Origin: Adenophora triphylla var. japonica
Taxonomy: Eukaryota; Streptophyta; Magnoliopsida; Asterales; Campanulaceae
Direction of reading: 5' to 3'
NCBI GenBank assembly: GCA_022495995.1
Contig: JAFEMH010000980.1
Span: 1-64,000 of the forward strand
DNA length: 64,000 nt
Shown here: piece after piece, positions 48,132 to 58,935 of the stretch
Layout: every line of letters starts with the position of its first letter
Numbering within the stretch: the first letter of the stretch is position 1
Translations under genes and position numbers: made by a program
The notes under the pieces: model-generated
Databases searched by the model: none
What the model saw: the letters and a program-made list of their open reading frames with translations, nothing else
What the model was told of the DNA's origin: nothing

Positions 48132-48835
48132 TCAATATCTTTTCCTTTTTGTACATATTTATCTTTTCCTTATTTGATAAATATAAACTAGGTAGGATAT
48201 ATGAGTGCGTCTGCTGAGAAACGCGTTTCTCCATAACTATGGAGAAACGTGTTTTTCATAGCCAGAAACTTTACATTTGATAACCAGAAAAAAAAAACCC
48301 AAGGCCAAGACCAAAAGCTTCTGGATATCCAGAAGCTTTGCATTTGATAGCCAGAAGCTTTGCGGTTGATATCCGAAGCTTTGTATTTGATAGCGAAGGA
48401 TGTGAAATGTATATCCGTAAACTGTTAGTTGCATATCCGTAAAAGCTTAGGTGCATATCCGAGAAATGTGTTAGGGCATATCCAGAAAATTGCTATTGAA
48501 GTTTCTGGATATCCAGAAACCTTCAAATGTATATCCAGAAACATTTTGAAGGTTTCTGGATATTCATTTGAAGGTTTCTGGATATCACTTTCATAGGTTT
48601 CTGGCTATCTAGCTCATTGTCGCGCGACATGTCGGGACCCGTTTCTCCATAACTTATGGAGAAACGCGTTTCTCCATAGATTTTGTGAGGATATATATGC
48701 TTAGCTTAATTTTAGACGTTAGTTTTGGGAGTGATAGACTCCTTCTCCAACAGAAATCTCATATATATATGGAGTTGTATTTGGTTGAATCAAGTAAGGA
48801 AGTGAATAAATATTTTCTCCTTCACATAAATTGCA
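48119..48835 (+). repeat. CopK putative 5' LTR
   Basis: Begins TGTTGAGATATTGTC and ends near AAATTGCA, shortly before a TTGGTATCAAAGCC primer-binding-like site at 48844-48857. No second LTR is in the window, so both edges are tentative. Its centre is a dense palindrome array (48224-48666). Confidence 0.5.
48224..48666. repeat. Palindrome array with matching end hairpins
   Basis: Hairpins CGTTTCTCCATA/TATGGAGAAACG stand at both ends (48224-48249 and 48640-48666). Between them CTGGATATCCAG-centred palindromes occur: a perfect 26-bp one at 48314-48339 and a perfect 20-bp one at 48501-48520. There are also many half-sites in both orientations (GATATCCAGAAGCTTTG, GGTTTCTGGATAT). Confidence 0.8.
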
Positions 48836-48963
48836 TTCTTAACTTGGTATCAAAGCCACCAAAATCCGGCCACCACGACGACCGAAGCTAGTAACGAGAG
48901 GAAATTCATGGACGAGAGGCGCTCTCCATACTTTCTTTTCTATCGGCAAGTGACAATCCAGGT

Positions 48964-49650
48964 ATGATTCTCACTCATGTCCAATTGAAGGGGGAGAATT
49001 ATGAAGAATGGGCTAGGGTTTTCAAAAGCTCGTTGAGGGCCAAGACGAAGACCGTCTTCATTGACGAAACGATTGAAAGACCAACCAAATTAGACGAATT
49101 GGAACTTTGGAAAACTGTGAACTCGATGGTGGTTTCATGGATCTTTAACACCATCGAGTCGAATCTTCGTTCCACTGTGAGTTATGTGGATGACACAAAA
49201 ACATTGTGGGACGATTTGCGGGAAAAGGTTTTCAGTTGGAAATGGACTAATGGTTTAGCAATTGAAATTCGATCTACAAACTGCAAACAACGGGGGAAAG
49301 AAAGGATATGAGCAGTATTATGGGTCTTGAAACCCCGAAGTTTGAGAACGTGAAGTCAAATGACCAAGACAAAGATAGTTAAAGGGTATGGAGTTACGTA
49401 CATGAGGATTACCCTGCACCTATCAATTTTGTTGTTCAGACAGTTATAGGATCAGGTATATGCATAACTGGTTCAAAAGGGGAAAGAAAGGATATGAGCA
49501 GTGTTATTTGCTCTCACTGCAAGAAGAAGGGACATGATGCAGATTCGTACTACAGGCTGGTGGGGTATCCAGAATGGTGGGGAGAGCAACAATTGAGGAA
49601 CATGAAGGGAAGAGGCGGAGGCCAAATCACTTCTGCTATGGGAAAAAATT
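48964..49650 (+). pseudogene. CopK gag
   Basis: Starts MILTHVQLKGENYEEWARVF, a Copia-type gag N-terminus, continuing TLWDDLREKVFSW. After frame loss, a zinc knuckle at about 49510 reads CSHCKKKGHDADSYYRL, where the last Cys position is Tyr or Ser. GYPEWWGE follows, as in many plant Copia gags. Frameshifted. Confidence 0.7.
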
Positions 49651-49679
49651 AAGGCACATCCAATTCACGAGCTAACACG

Positions 49680-51280
49680 GTGCACACCAGTAGAGAGGGA
49701 ACTGCTCGAATGACGGATGCGGACAGTGCTGGCTTGTTGGGCTTCACGCCTGAACGATGGAGCCACTTCAAGGAGTATGTAAAGACACAGGTTCAGACAA
49801 CTGGTCTAACAACCGGCCAAATGAGTGGTAAGATAAATAATGAGTCTTGGAGCCACTTCAATCATATAGTGCATTTTCTGATAAATTATGTGTTGTACAG
49901 GATCGAGCCACGAAGATTTTGATTGGAACGAATGAACAAGACGGGGGGTTATACTACTTGAGGGGACCAACAGGGACACAGACTTGCATTATTAAAGAAT
50001 CTGGGAGCTATCAATTGTGGCATCAGAGACTTGGACACCCATCAAGTAAAGAAATTGGTTTATTACCTTTCCTTAGTCGTAATAGTATTAATAAGGACGT
50101 ATGTAGAATTTGCTGCCAAGCTAAACAAAGTAGAGACAAGTTTTTTCTTAGTGACAGTAATTCTATTGAAATTTTTTATTTAATACATTACGATATTTGG
50201 GAGATTATCTAAAGCCTGCAATGTGTGGAGCCGTTTATTTTTTTACCATTATGGACGACTGTTCTCGTGTCGTGTGGGTTTAGTTGGTTAAATCTAAAAG
50301 CAATGTTTCTCAAATCTTGAAAAAAATTCTTATCATGATAAAACGGCAATTTAATAAATGTGTCAAGAAGATTAGGAGTGATAATGTGACAAAATTTACT
50401 TGTTTAGAAAAATATTTTATTGAAAATGGCATTGAACATCACACCACTTTCATTTCTACGTCCCAACAAAATGGAAAGGTTGAGAGAAAGCATAGACATA
50501 TCTTGAATGTGTCTCGTGCTTTAATGTTTCAAGCAAAATTACCGGTGAAATTTTGGGGGCAGTGTGTATTAGCAGCAAGGTACTTAATTAATCGTACCCC
50601 TTCAAAATTGTTACATGGAAAAACCCCTTATGAAATTATTTTTGGAAAACCTCCTTCTTACAAGAACATTAAGGTGTTTGGATCTCTGTGTTATCAGTTA
50701 TGTTCATTATTCTCGGAAAGATAATGATAAATTTGCTAGTCGAAGTAGACGATGTGTTTTTTTTTTGGGTTATCCTTTTGGGAAGAAAGATTGGTTAGTT
50801 TATGATCTTGATGAGCATAAAATGCTCATTTCTCGGGATGTTGTTTTTGTGAAAAATTAGTATCCTTTTGCTAGTAACAGGACTGATCCAGGCCTATACG
50901 GATTCGAATATATTTCTTTGTGCACCCACTGATGTAGTTATTTGTAGGATAGTGCTTGTATGGTCTAACAGTTGCCTGAACAGTTGTCGGAATAACCTAC
51001 TAAACAAGTTCCAGCACAACAGGCTGAACATGATACATATACTAAGCAGGTGCTCGAACAAGTGCAAGTGCAACTACAACAGAGAATTTAGGTCGAGGTC
51101 AGAGAGCTAAAGTGTCTTCTACAAGATATCCATCGACTGAATATGAGTTGGGCAAGGCTCACGTTGCTCAAGTCCCCTCCCCGTCGCGTTCACCTTTCCA
51201 AAAGAAATCTTCAGGTACTCATTATCCTTTATCACACTTTGTCAGTTGCACTAACTTTTCTATGGCACATCGTTGATTTT
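49680..51280 (+). pseudogene. CopK pol: pre-integrase and integrase, RT missing
   Basis: Pre-integrase (YQLWHQRLGHPSSKEIGLLP; CRICCQAKQSR) lies at 50010-50150. The integrase core follows with IMDDCSRVVWV near 50250, KIRSDNVTKFTC near 50368 and QQNGKVERKHRHILNVSRAL near 50465, then GKTPYEIIFGKPPSYKNIKV. The pre-RT linker ends near 51280 (SHFVSCTNFSMAHR). RT, RNase H and the 3' LTR are absent. In-frame stops and shifts are present. Confidence 0.8.
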
Positions 51281-51289
51281 TTTGCTTCA

Positions 51290-51568
51290 AACTAGCAAAT
51301 TTAAAAGTGCCGAACTTCGCAAAAGTGACCTAGCAGATTTATTGAGAAAAGAGCCCCATCACTTAAGAAGTCTGATCCCGAATTTTTTTGAATTAGACGG
51401 GTCTGTGGTATCGGGAAAGCATTCATAGAAGCCACGGATAGAGATGTCCATGGGAAGTCCATAAAGAGGCCACCGGGGGCCCGCAAATGTAGAAAGGATT
51501 AGGCTTTCGAACCGCGTCACCAAAGCCGGTTCCGAGAGCAGGAATAACCCCGAAAGGGAGTTAGTTCC
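51290..51568. other. GC-richer segment of unknown, possibly organellar, origin
   Basis: Between the broken end of CopK and the TatB LTR lies a segment with clearly higher G+C and little A/T bias. On the minus strand about 60 open codons read GLFLLSEPALVTRFESLILS and GFYECFPDTTDPSNSKKFG before a stop. The base usage recalls plant mitochondrial DNA, but I cannot name a gene. Confidence 0.3.
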
Positions 51569-52167
51569 TGTTTTTGTAGAAAAAACAATAATATAGAATC
51601 TTAACTTTGACAAGTGTATGGATTTAAATAACAAGGAGGGGACTATGGAATTCAATTAAATGGAACAAAATCATGGAAATAAAAGATGACACAAAGATTT
51701 GTTAACGAGGAAAACCTTAGAGATGATAACCTCTTCGGAAAAAAACCCCGGGAGTTAGGTCTCCAACCTTAAATGTTTCACTATGATAATTGAGATTACA
51801 ACTGCGGAAGATGATGGAGAGGATTACAAGTGATGTGTGCATAGTGTGTGAAAAAGAACATGTATTTTTCCGTCTCCATCTCCCCTTAAATAAGAACAAC
51901 TATGAACGGGTAAGAGGTAGTTCCTATAATCTCGGCATCCAAGCTTATCTCCTCAACATCCACAAGACCAAGTCCACTTTGCCGTTTGAAGAGAGGTTGA
52001 ACGTGATTGAAAGTATCCCGTGTTTATCTCTCTTATTTGCTGTAAAATAATAATAGAAATATTATAAAAAATGAATTAGTAAATATTAAGTAATACTTAC
52101 AGTGGAATAACATCTTGACATGCAGGAGCAACTAAAGATGTCACCATGCTGAAAAATACCCACAACA
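51569..52167 (-). repeat. TatB 3' LTR
   Basis: 599 bp, inverted relative to TatA and TatC LTRs, ends TGTTGTGGG and CTACAAAAACA on the minus strand. Followed inward by the polypurine tract ATTTGTCCCCAAAAA on the plus strand. Confidence 0.9.
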
Positions 52168-52488
52168 ATTTGTCCCCAAAAATATTTGTCTATCCTGGCA
52201 ACTGAAGAGGCAAATATTTTTTTCAATAAATACTCAACTGCCAGCTTGCATGATTAGACGGGTATAATGATACGTGGAGATAATGGACGGTTGGGGAGTT
52301 AATTGAGGGAAAGGTGATTTTTTGGAATCAGAGCCCTTTTCAAATTAAATAACTGCTTGGATGGTTCCTCAATAAGCTTCTCAAACCTTCCATTCCGTCC
52401 CTTCTTGCTACGGCGTGGCTCCCTGTAAGGTAAAACTCTTCGTTCTTACTTTTCTCCATTGTTTGCTTCTCTTGTTTGCTTCTCAATC

Positions 52489-54236
52489 ATAGGTAGGACT
52501 AGGTGGAGTTCATCCAAAACCAAGAGCGCGCTGCCTCCACAAGCTCCCGTAGAAATTGATTTTGAAGATTTCTCGTGTGAAAATCTCCTAGCTAAACCAG
52601 ATGAGGATACGTGTATGTTTAGTGACGCCCAAATCGAGTCACTAAAACAACAATGCTACTTCCCTAAAGGTGCTATCTTTCACCCCTTTTCTGTCAACCT
52701 TAGGTCCGATTTGATTTCCAACAAATGGATTTGTTTCCTCGAATACCCTTTCCTTCTAGGGTTTAGCTATCCTTTCCCACCTTTGGTTTTCGAATTTTTT
52801 CAAAAGACCCAACTTGCTTACCCTCAACTGATGCCCATGGCTTGGAGAATTTTTGCCTTCGTAATCAAAGTAAACAGAGAGAATGGTCTAAACCTAGGTC
52901 TCCATGAAATAGCTTATTCGTATGATTTTCAACCTTTTGGGTCAAAAAGATATCTTTTTAAGAAGAAATCAGGTAGGAATTCCCTAATGAGCACTACATC
53001 TTCAAGTGATAGGGAATGAAAAAATAGATTTTTCTTTGTTGATAGGGCATCTATTAAAGGAGGGGATGAAATACCCAGCGAGTGGAACAAGGGAGGTACT
53101 TCAATACCTAACTTTGTGATTTTCTGTTTTTGAGACAAACTGAAATCGTAATTGCTCTTACCTTTTTTCAGATATTGATTGGGGAGAGCTTTTCCCACCG
53201 GCAGAAGATACTTTGGCAAAAATTGACGAATTCTTCAAACTTCTTTTGGACAAGAGATCTCCTAGAGGCCTGCTGGAATCACCTTTGGTTGTTCAAGAAG
53301 ACCAAAACGCATCAACCTCCGTCATCATGTCTACAGGTAAGCATTCTGTCTCCTTATTTTGTTTTCATCAATCTGATGCGTAATACCTTTTGACATTTTT
53401 CATATGTTGGTACAGTTTCCAAACCAGTTGTCTCAGGGTCAGACTTTGATCATGATGACATTGATGCCATGTTCAGAGATTCCCCTCTTACGGTGGATAT
53501 GAAACCACCACCGGTTCCAAAGAAAATCCATGTATTGGATGAGAGCGCTAGAATTGGCTCTAGGGTTAAAAAGAGGAAGGCAATACAAGAAGAAGTGATT
53601 GAGGTTGTTGACGTATTTAAAGGACTGCCAATAGTGGAATTTAAGAAGAAGTGTATGAGTTTTGCAGCTGGGGTAAGATGTTACTAACCAATCTTTGACC
53701 AATCTTAAGTTTCCATAACATCCTTTGATACTAACTTATTTAGGTCACAGGCCATGGGATACGTGGAAGATTTGACGAAGGAACATGAGGTGTTTAAGAA
53801 AAAGTCCAAATAAGAGGCAGCATTAGCAAAGAAAGAAAAGATTTTGTTGGAAAACAAGGTGAAGGCACATGAAAAAGCTTTGGAACAACAGGCTAAGACG
53901 TTGGAGGAGCAGGAGAAGACTGTGAAGGATTTATTGGACAGTTTGGCAAAAAGTGAAGAAGACCATCTTAAGGAGGTTGATGAAGTAAAAAATTCTTGCA
54001 AAATAGCTGCTGCAAAAACTGTTTTTCAGTGTAGAATCAAGATGATAAAGGAGTTCCAGGATGGAAAAGCCCAGAACTGGGATATCAACAAGAAATATGC
54101 TCATTTAACCAAACTGATAGGAGAGCCAGTGGATGAGGGTAAGGTGTCATCAAGCCCACATGAAGCAGTCGTGAAGGAAGCAGCAGAGGTTGGAGAGGTT
54201 ACTCCTAAAGCAACATCTGAGGCGGATGCCATCTGA
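52489..54236 (+). pseudogene. TatB antisense gene, four exons, disabled
   Basis: Exons 52489-53095, 53172-53336, 53416-53672 and about 53749-54236 have the same splice sites and phases as TatA (GGGAG|GTACTT, CTACAG|GTAAGC, CTGGG|GTAAGA). The start codon is ATA (52489-52491) where TatA has ATG; an upstream Met at 52459 could replace it. TGA near 53018 and TAA near 53812 interrupt exons 1 and 4. Exon 4 is a Lys/Glu coiled coil (LEQQAKTLEEQEKTVKDLL) ending TSEADAI. AATTAAATAA near 52343 may be the TATA-like box. Possible role in element control or packaging is unknown. Confidence 0.7.
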
Positions 54237-55073
54237 AAAAAGGTAAAACAAGATTGTTTTGGTTTTTTTGCTGGTATTACTGGGGTGGAATCCCAAAGAC
54301 AATTTTAATTATGTTGGTTATGTAATAGGTCCATAAGGACCGAAGACAATTTATTTTAAGTGTTGGGTTGGTTCAACACTTCTGCTTTTTAGCTTTAGTG
54401 GTTTGGATGTTGGCTTATTGCCTTAACTTTATGGTAGCTTTTTTAGGAAAATTATGATTTGGTAATTTTCAAGCATGTCAAGGCTTGGTATACTTTTGAT
54501 GAAGTTTTCTTTAGATGATCACATGTTAAGTTCGTAAGGTGACATGATAGTATGTCAAAACAGCAGATACTTAAGATTACACGTACATGTCATAACCACA
54601 AGAATAAAACATAAGATCAATCATTTAATTGAGTGGGAATGGGTAAGCTATATGAGTTTACCCATATAGGCCCACCCCACACCTCAATTATAGAGATAAC
54701 TTGCGTTCCAGGCGAAGGTGTGGTAACCTAACATCTCAAGAAAGAGGTAATTAACTCTTTAAACCTTAGAAGGGATTGTGTACCTTTACTTGAGAAGAGA
54801 TGGCCAGTCTCTGACGGAGGAGAATTCGTTGTCCTTTTGACTTTGAGTACTTCCGACATGTCCCCATTCCCGTATGTCAACATCTCGCAAAACAAAGACA
54901 TGTTAGAGATGGACGTCAACTATGTTGACGCCCCTCCACAAGTTGTGTTATTGACATCTTAATTTGCAGAGAAGTAAAATGAAAAAAAAAGTAAATAGGG
55001 AAATTAAAGGTTACACATAATAAATAAAGGATTATACATACCTGGGATGAGGTGGGTTTAGGGAAGGCATTAT
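54237..55073. other. TatB non-coding block between convergent genes
   Basis: Inverted equivalent of 2036-2918, with the two hairpins at about 54643-54722. No coding frame of note. Confidence 0.6.
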
Positions 55074-56096
55074 CTAGATGTAGTACCTTTTAAGGTGAAC
55101 GGCGTTCCAACTCCGTGGGATCATTTGGCCATCCAAGGTTGACAGGCGATATGCTCGTTTCCCGGTCTGTGCATCAATTAAGTAGGGTCCTTCCCACTTT
55201 GGGGCAAGTTTGCCTGCATTGAGTTCCTTTGTATTTTGGAATGCCTTTCGTAAGACTAAGTCTCCTACTTGGAATCTTCTGACCCTTACATTTTTGTTGT
55301 AAGACCTGGCTATCCTTTGTTGATATGCTGCCATCCGAACTTTGGCCATGTCCCTTAGCTCGTCTACGGCATCCAGGTTATGTGTCAAGATATCCTTATT
55401 ATACTCAGGTGTCAACAAACCGTACCTGGCTGTAGGTACAAGAACTTCTGTTGGAATGACTGATTCTGTCCCAAATACCAGTGAATAGGGAGTCTGACCA
55501 GTAGCATTCTTAGATGTCATCCTGTCAGCCCATAAAACCATTGGTAACTCTTCTGCCCATCTTCCTTTCTTCTGGTCCAGTCTCTTTTTTAAGTTGCTTA
55601 TGATAATCTTGTTGCTGAATTCTGCCTGTCCATTGGCTTGAGGGTGAACAGGTGAAGATGTCACCATCTTGACTCCCCAACTTTTCAAGAAATCCTGGGT
55701 TTTCCTACTAATGAACTGGGAGCCGTTATCACAAATTATCTCTGAAGGTATCCCAAACCTGCTGAATATATTTCTTTTTATGAAAGAGATAACTTCTCTG
55801 TCGCGGACTTGCACGTATGCCTCAGCTTCTACCCATTTAGAAAAATAGTCTGTCATGGCTAGTAGAAATACTCTTCCTCCTGGGGCCCTGGGTAATTTTC
55901 CTATGATGTCCATTCCCCAAATCATAAACGGCCATGGCGACAGGATAGGATGTAGCAATTCGGCTGGTTGATGTAGTATGTCACCATGTCGTTGACATGA
56001 GTCACATTTCTTTGCATATTTTGCAGCGTCTCTTCGTATTGTGGGCCAAAAATAGCCCATTCTTAGGGCCCTGGTATATAGACTTCTGCCCCCGGT
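55074..56096 (-). CDS. TatB integrase, intact frame, N-terminus cut
   Basis: 328 open codons on the minus strand, continuing in frame to the TatC junction. The zinc-binding region has CDSCQRHGD. The DDE core is complete: Asp in MTDYFSKWVEAEAY, Asp in EIICDNGSQFIS, and Glu in HPQANGQAEFSNK. The C-terminal domain has QVGDLVLRKAF and KWEGPYLIDA and ends HLKRYYI. No chromodomain. This is the best preserved Tat integrase here and the reference used for TatA, TatC and TatD. Confidence 0.9.
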   Translation of the reverse strand, partial: TGGRSLYTRALRMGYFWPTIRRDAAKYAKKCDSCQRHGDILHQPAELLHPILSPWPFMIWGMDIIGKLPRAPGGRVFLLAMTDYFSKWVEAEAYVQVRDREVISFIKRNIFSRFGIPSEIICDNGSQFISRKTQDFLKSWGVKMVTSSPVHPQANGQAEFSNKIIISNLKKRLDQKKGRWAEELPMVLWADRMTSKNATGQTPYSLVFGTESVIPTEVLVPTARYGLLTPEYNKDILTHNLDAVDELRDMAKVRMAAYQQRIARSYNKNVRVRRFQVGDLVLRKAFQNTKELNAGKLAPKWEGPYLIDAQTGKRAYRLSTLDGQMIPRSWNAVHLKRYYI

Positions 56097-56701
56097 TGTT
56101 GTGGGTATTTTTCAGCATGGTGACATCTTCAGTTGCTCCTGCATTTCAAGATGTTACTCCACTGTAAGTATCTTTTTAATATTTACTTATTTGATATTTC
56201 CTAATATCTTTATTATTATTTTCCAGTGAATAAGAGAGAAGAATACGGGATATTTTTCTAGCACGTTCAACACATCTTCAACGGCAAGGATGGCTTGGTC
56301 TCATGGACGTTGAAGAAGATAAGACTATTCCCGAGATTGTAGTAACAACTTTTACCCATTCAAACTTACTTATATTTAAGGGGAGATGGAGATGGAAATA
56401 CATACATATTCTCGCACACTCACACACTCTACGCACATCTCTCTTGTAATTCTCTCCATCATCTTCCACAGTTGTAACTCAATTATTATAGTGAAACTTT
56501 TAAGGTTGGAGACCTAACTCCCGGGGTTTTTTCCAAAGAGGTTATCACCTCTAAGGTTTTCCTCGTTAACAAATCGTGGTGTCATTCTTTCTTTTTATGC
56601 CTTTGTTCCATTTAGTCGAATTCCACAGTCCCCTCCTTGTTATTTAATCCACACACTTGTCAAAGTTAAGATTCAACACTATTGTTTTTTCTACCAAAAC
56701 A
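56097..56701 (+). repeat. TatC 5' LTR
   Basis: 605 bp, TGTTGTGGG ... ACCAAAACA. An ACTTATATTTAAGG box near 56370 is the likely promoter. Confidence 0.9.
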
Positions 56702-56702
56702 A

Positions 56703-56721
56703 TTTGGCACCCACCGAGGGG
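56703..56721 (+). promoter_or_regulatory. TatC primer-binding site
   Basis: TTTGGCACCCACCGAGGGG follows the LTR by one base, a variant of the TGGCGCCCACCG-type site common in plant Gypsy elements. I do not assign the tRNA. Confidence 0.65.
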
Positions 56722-56768
56722 CCTCGTGGTTTATCGGTTATTTGGATCATTTCCTGAGCGAATTCATC

Positions 56769-58472
56769 ATGTCTGCACCTCCCAATGTGTCCGCCGCCAG
56801 CAAGGGTACCGCCATCACTCCAACATCAGGAGGTAGAACTAGCTTGTTGCCGCCACCTCCTCAGACAGGACCTCAGCAAACTCAACCTACAAAGACTCCA
56901 CAAAAGGAAGTGACTTCTTCCAATGTAGATGCTGACATTTGGACTATCCTAACCAGGTTGAATCAGAGGTTGGATCAACAAGATAGCAATTCCAAGGTGT
57001 TGGCCAATTCCATGGTCAAGATGCAGAGGGATCAACAGCTCATTGCTTCGTGGCTTGAAAACATCTCACCATTGCGTGCAAGGAACCTCAACTTCGACAA
57101 CACCGAAGGATCTACGCTCCAGAATGAATTTATTCCAATGAATAGTCAACCTCAAACTCCTCAGCTGACATCCTTACCCGGGGACACCCTAATGATGCCA
57201 CCTTCAGCAGGATTCACCCCGTTCATTCCATTCATTGACAACACCACTGTCACAAATACCACAGATAACTCTGGTTTGCTGAATAATCTTTTAAATAATA
57301 ATAATTTCAATCGTATTCCTATGGCTGACCGTTTTGCAGGAAACCCACTAGCCAAACAGATGCAGGATCTCAGGGAGCTGATAATGAACGTGCCCGGCAT
57401 AACTCCTCCAATCCAACCAGTGTCTCAGAACTGCTACAATCAATCTCAGTTTGTCCCGGCAATTGCAAATGTCGACATCCCGAAGCGTTTCAACGTTCCA
57501 TCTATGAAGTTGTATGACGGCACCACAGACCCAGAGGAGCATGTTGCTCACTATCAGGAGAAGATGGACATAATCCATATTCCGCTCCAATTTCGGGAGG
57601 CTTGCTTATGCAGAGGATTTGGATCAACCTTGGTTGGACCATCTCTCAAATGGCTGATTAGGCAGCCCCTAGGTTCAATTGGTTCATACGCCCAGCTTAT
57701 CAACATGTTCTATAACCAATTCTTGTGTAGTCGACAATTTGAGAAGCTGACAAGTGATCTCTACAATGTGACCCAACAGCCTAATGAAACTCTGAAAGAT
57801 TATGTTCACCGGTTCAATAAGGAAGTACTGGAAATTCCCAATCTTGACATGTCAACAGCCACAGAAGCATTCAAAATGGGATTGAAGAAAGATTCACAGT
57901 ATTATCAAGATTTGGTGATGACTCCTTGTAAGCGGTTGGAAGAAGTCAAGAGCAGTGCATTGAGATTCATAAGAATGGAGGAAGATGAGCTGCGAAGATC
58001 AAAGTCCTCGTCTAAGTCGTCGACATATGACCACCCTGACAGGAAGACTGAATCATCCCATCGCAGGAACAACCGTTCCAATCCTTACCCAAGAATTGAT
58101 ACTAGCAAAATTAATTCAATAGACGGTGAGGATGAAGATAATGATAATGTGCCTAACATTTCTGATTATTGTTTTTCTGTTGACATTTCAGGTATACTCT
58201 GTGCAATGGGCAACCTAGGGGACAAAGCCAGATGGCCAAAGAAGACGGATAAGCCTACGGGATGGCGTGACAAATCAAAATGGTGCGCTTACCATGAAGA
58301 CTTTGGGCATGTTACTGAAGATTGCATCGCACTAAGAAAGGAGATCAGTTACTTGCTCTCGAAGGGACATCTTAAGGAGTTGCTTTGGGATCCGAGAAGA
58401 AGAAGGCTGAAAGTGCGGAAGCTCCTCATGAAGTCGAGAGACCAGCATCACCCCCGGCATCAACAAAGGTGA
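56769..58472 (+). CDS. TatC gag
   Basis: 567 codons from the ATG at 56769 (MSAPPNVSAASKG). The frame is open from 56682, but those first 29 codons lie in the LTR and primer site. A Pro/Gln-rich N-part with a helix (DIWTILTRLNQRLDQQ) precedes the Gypsy capsid domain at about residues 225-410 (FNVPSMKLYDGTTDPEEHV; NVTQQPNETLKDYVHRFNK). Near the end is the Tat zinc motif WCAYHEDFGHVTEDC. It forms the particle. The last ~25 residues, rich in Arg, are probably frame-shifted relative to the family. Confidence 0.85.
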   Translation: MSAPPNVSAASKGTAITPTSGGRTSLLPPPPQTGPQQTQPTKTPQKEVTSSNVDADIWTILTRLNQRLDQQDSNSKVLANSMVKMQRDQQLIASWLENISPLRARNLNFDNTEGSTLQNEFIPMNSQPQTPQLTSLPGDTLMMPPSAGFTPFIPFIDNTTVTNTTDNSGLLNNLLNNNNFNRIPMADRFAGNPLAKQMQDLRELIMNVPGITPPIQPVSQNCYNQSQFVPAIANVDIPKRFNVPSMKLYDGTTDPEEHVAHYQEKMDIIHIPLQFREACLCRGFGSTLVGPSLKWLIRQPLGSIGSYAQLINMFYNQFLCSRQFEKLTSDLYNVTQQPNETLKDYVHRFNKEVLEIPNLDMSTATEAFKMGLKKDSQYYQDLVMTPCKRLEEVKSSALRFIRMEEDELRRSKSSSKSSTYDHPDRKTESSHRRNNRSNPYPRIDTSKINSIDGEDEDNDNVPNISDYCFSVDISGILCAMGNLGDKARWPKKTDKPTGWRDKSKWCAYHEDFGHVTEDCIALRKEISYLLSKGHLKELLWDPRRRRLKVRKLLMKSRDQHHPRHQQR

Positions 58473-58935
58473 TCAATTTCATTAGTGGAGGCTCGAAATA
58501 TGTGGCACTTCCTATTCGCCGCAAAACGACATGCTAAGGAGTCAAAAGAGGAGAGGCCGGAAAGACAACCAAGAATGTCGACACCCTGCCATGATCTAAT
58601 CACCTTTGATGAGAGTGATCAAGAGAACTTGTTTGGAACCCCATCACGACGGCCTAGTTATTTCCTTGCGGATCACCAATTGTACAATCCGGCGTATCCT
58701 GGTTGATGGGGTTAGCTCTGTCAATCTCATTATGTTGAGCACCCTCAAGGAAATGAACATCCCGAAATCGGAGATCATCAAGAAATCCTCGGTATTGGTA
58801 GGCTTCGGTGGTGAAGTCAAAGAAACGGTGGGGGAAATAAAGCTTCCAATATACTCAAAGGGCCTCAACACCATGGAGCGGTTACGTGTAATCGATTGTG
58901 CAACATCCTACAATGTCATTCTTGGAAGACCATGA
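58473..58935 (+). pseudogene. TatC protease region
   Basis: After a frame change, RRILVDGVSSVNLIMLSTLK (about 58698-58757) marks the aspartic protease. The catalytic Asp is present, but D-G-V stands where Ty3 proteases have D-[ST]-G or similar. LVGFGGEVKETVGEIKLPI and SYNVILGRP follow, the usual C-terminal half, and then a stop. Confidence 0.7.

Larger units (their letters stand above)
51569..56096 (-). mobile_element. TatB: Ty3/Gypsy Tat-type element, 3' half, inverted
   Basis: From right to left on the minus strand: integrase, non-coding block with two hairpins, antisense gene (plus strand), polypurine tract and 3' LTR. The element is cut at 56096 by the TatC 5' LTR; its 5' half should lie beyond TatC, outside the window. 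Confidence 0.9.
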
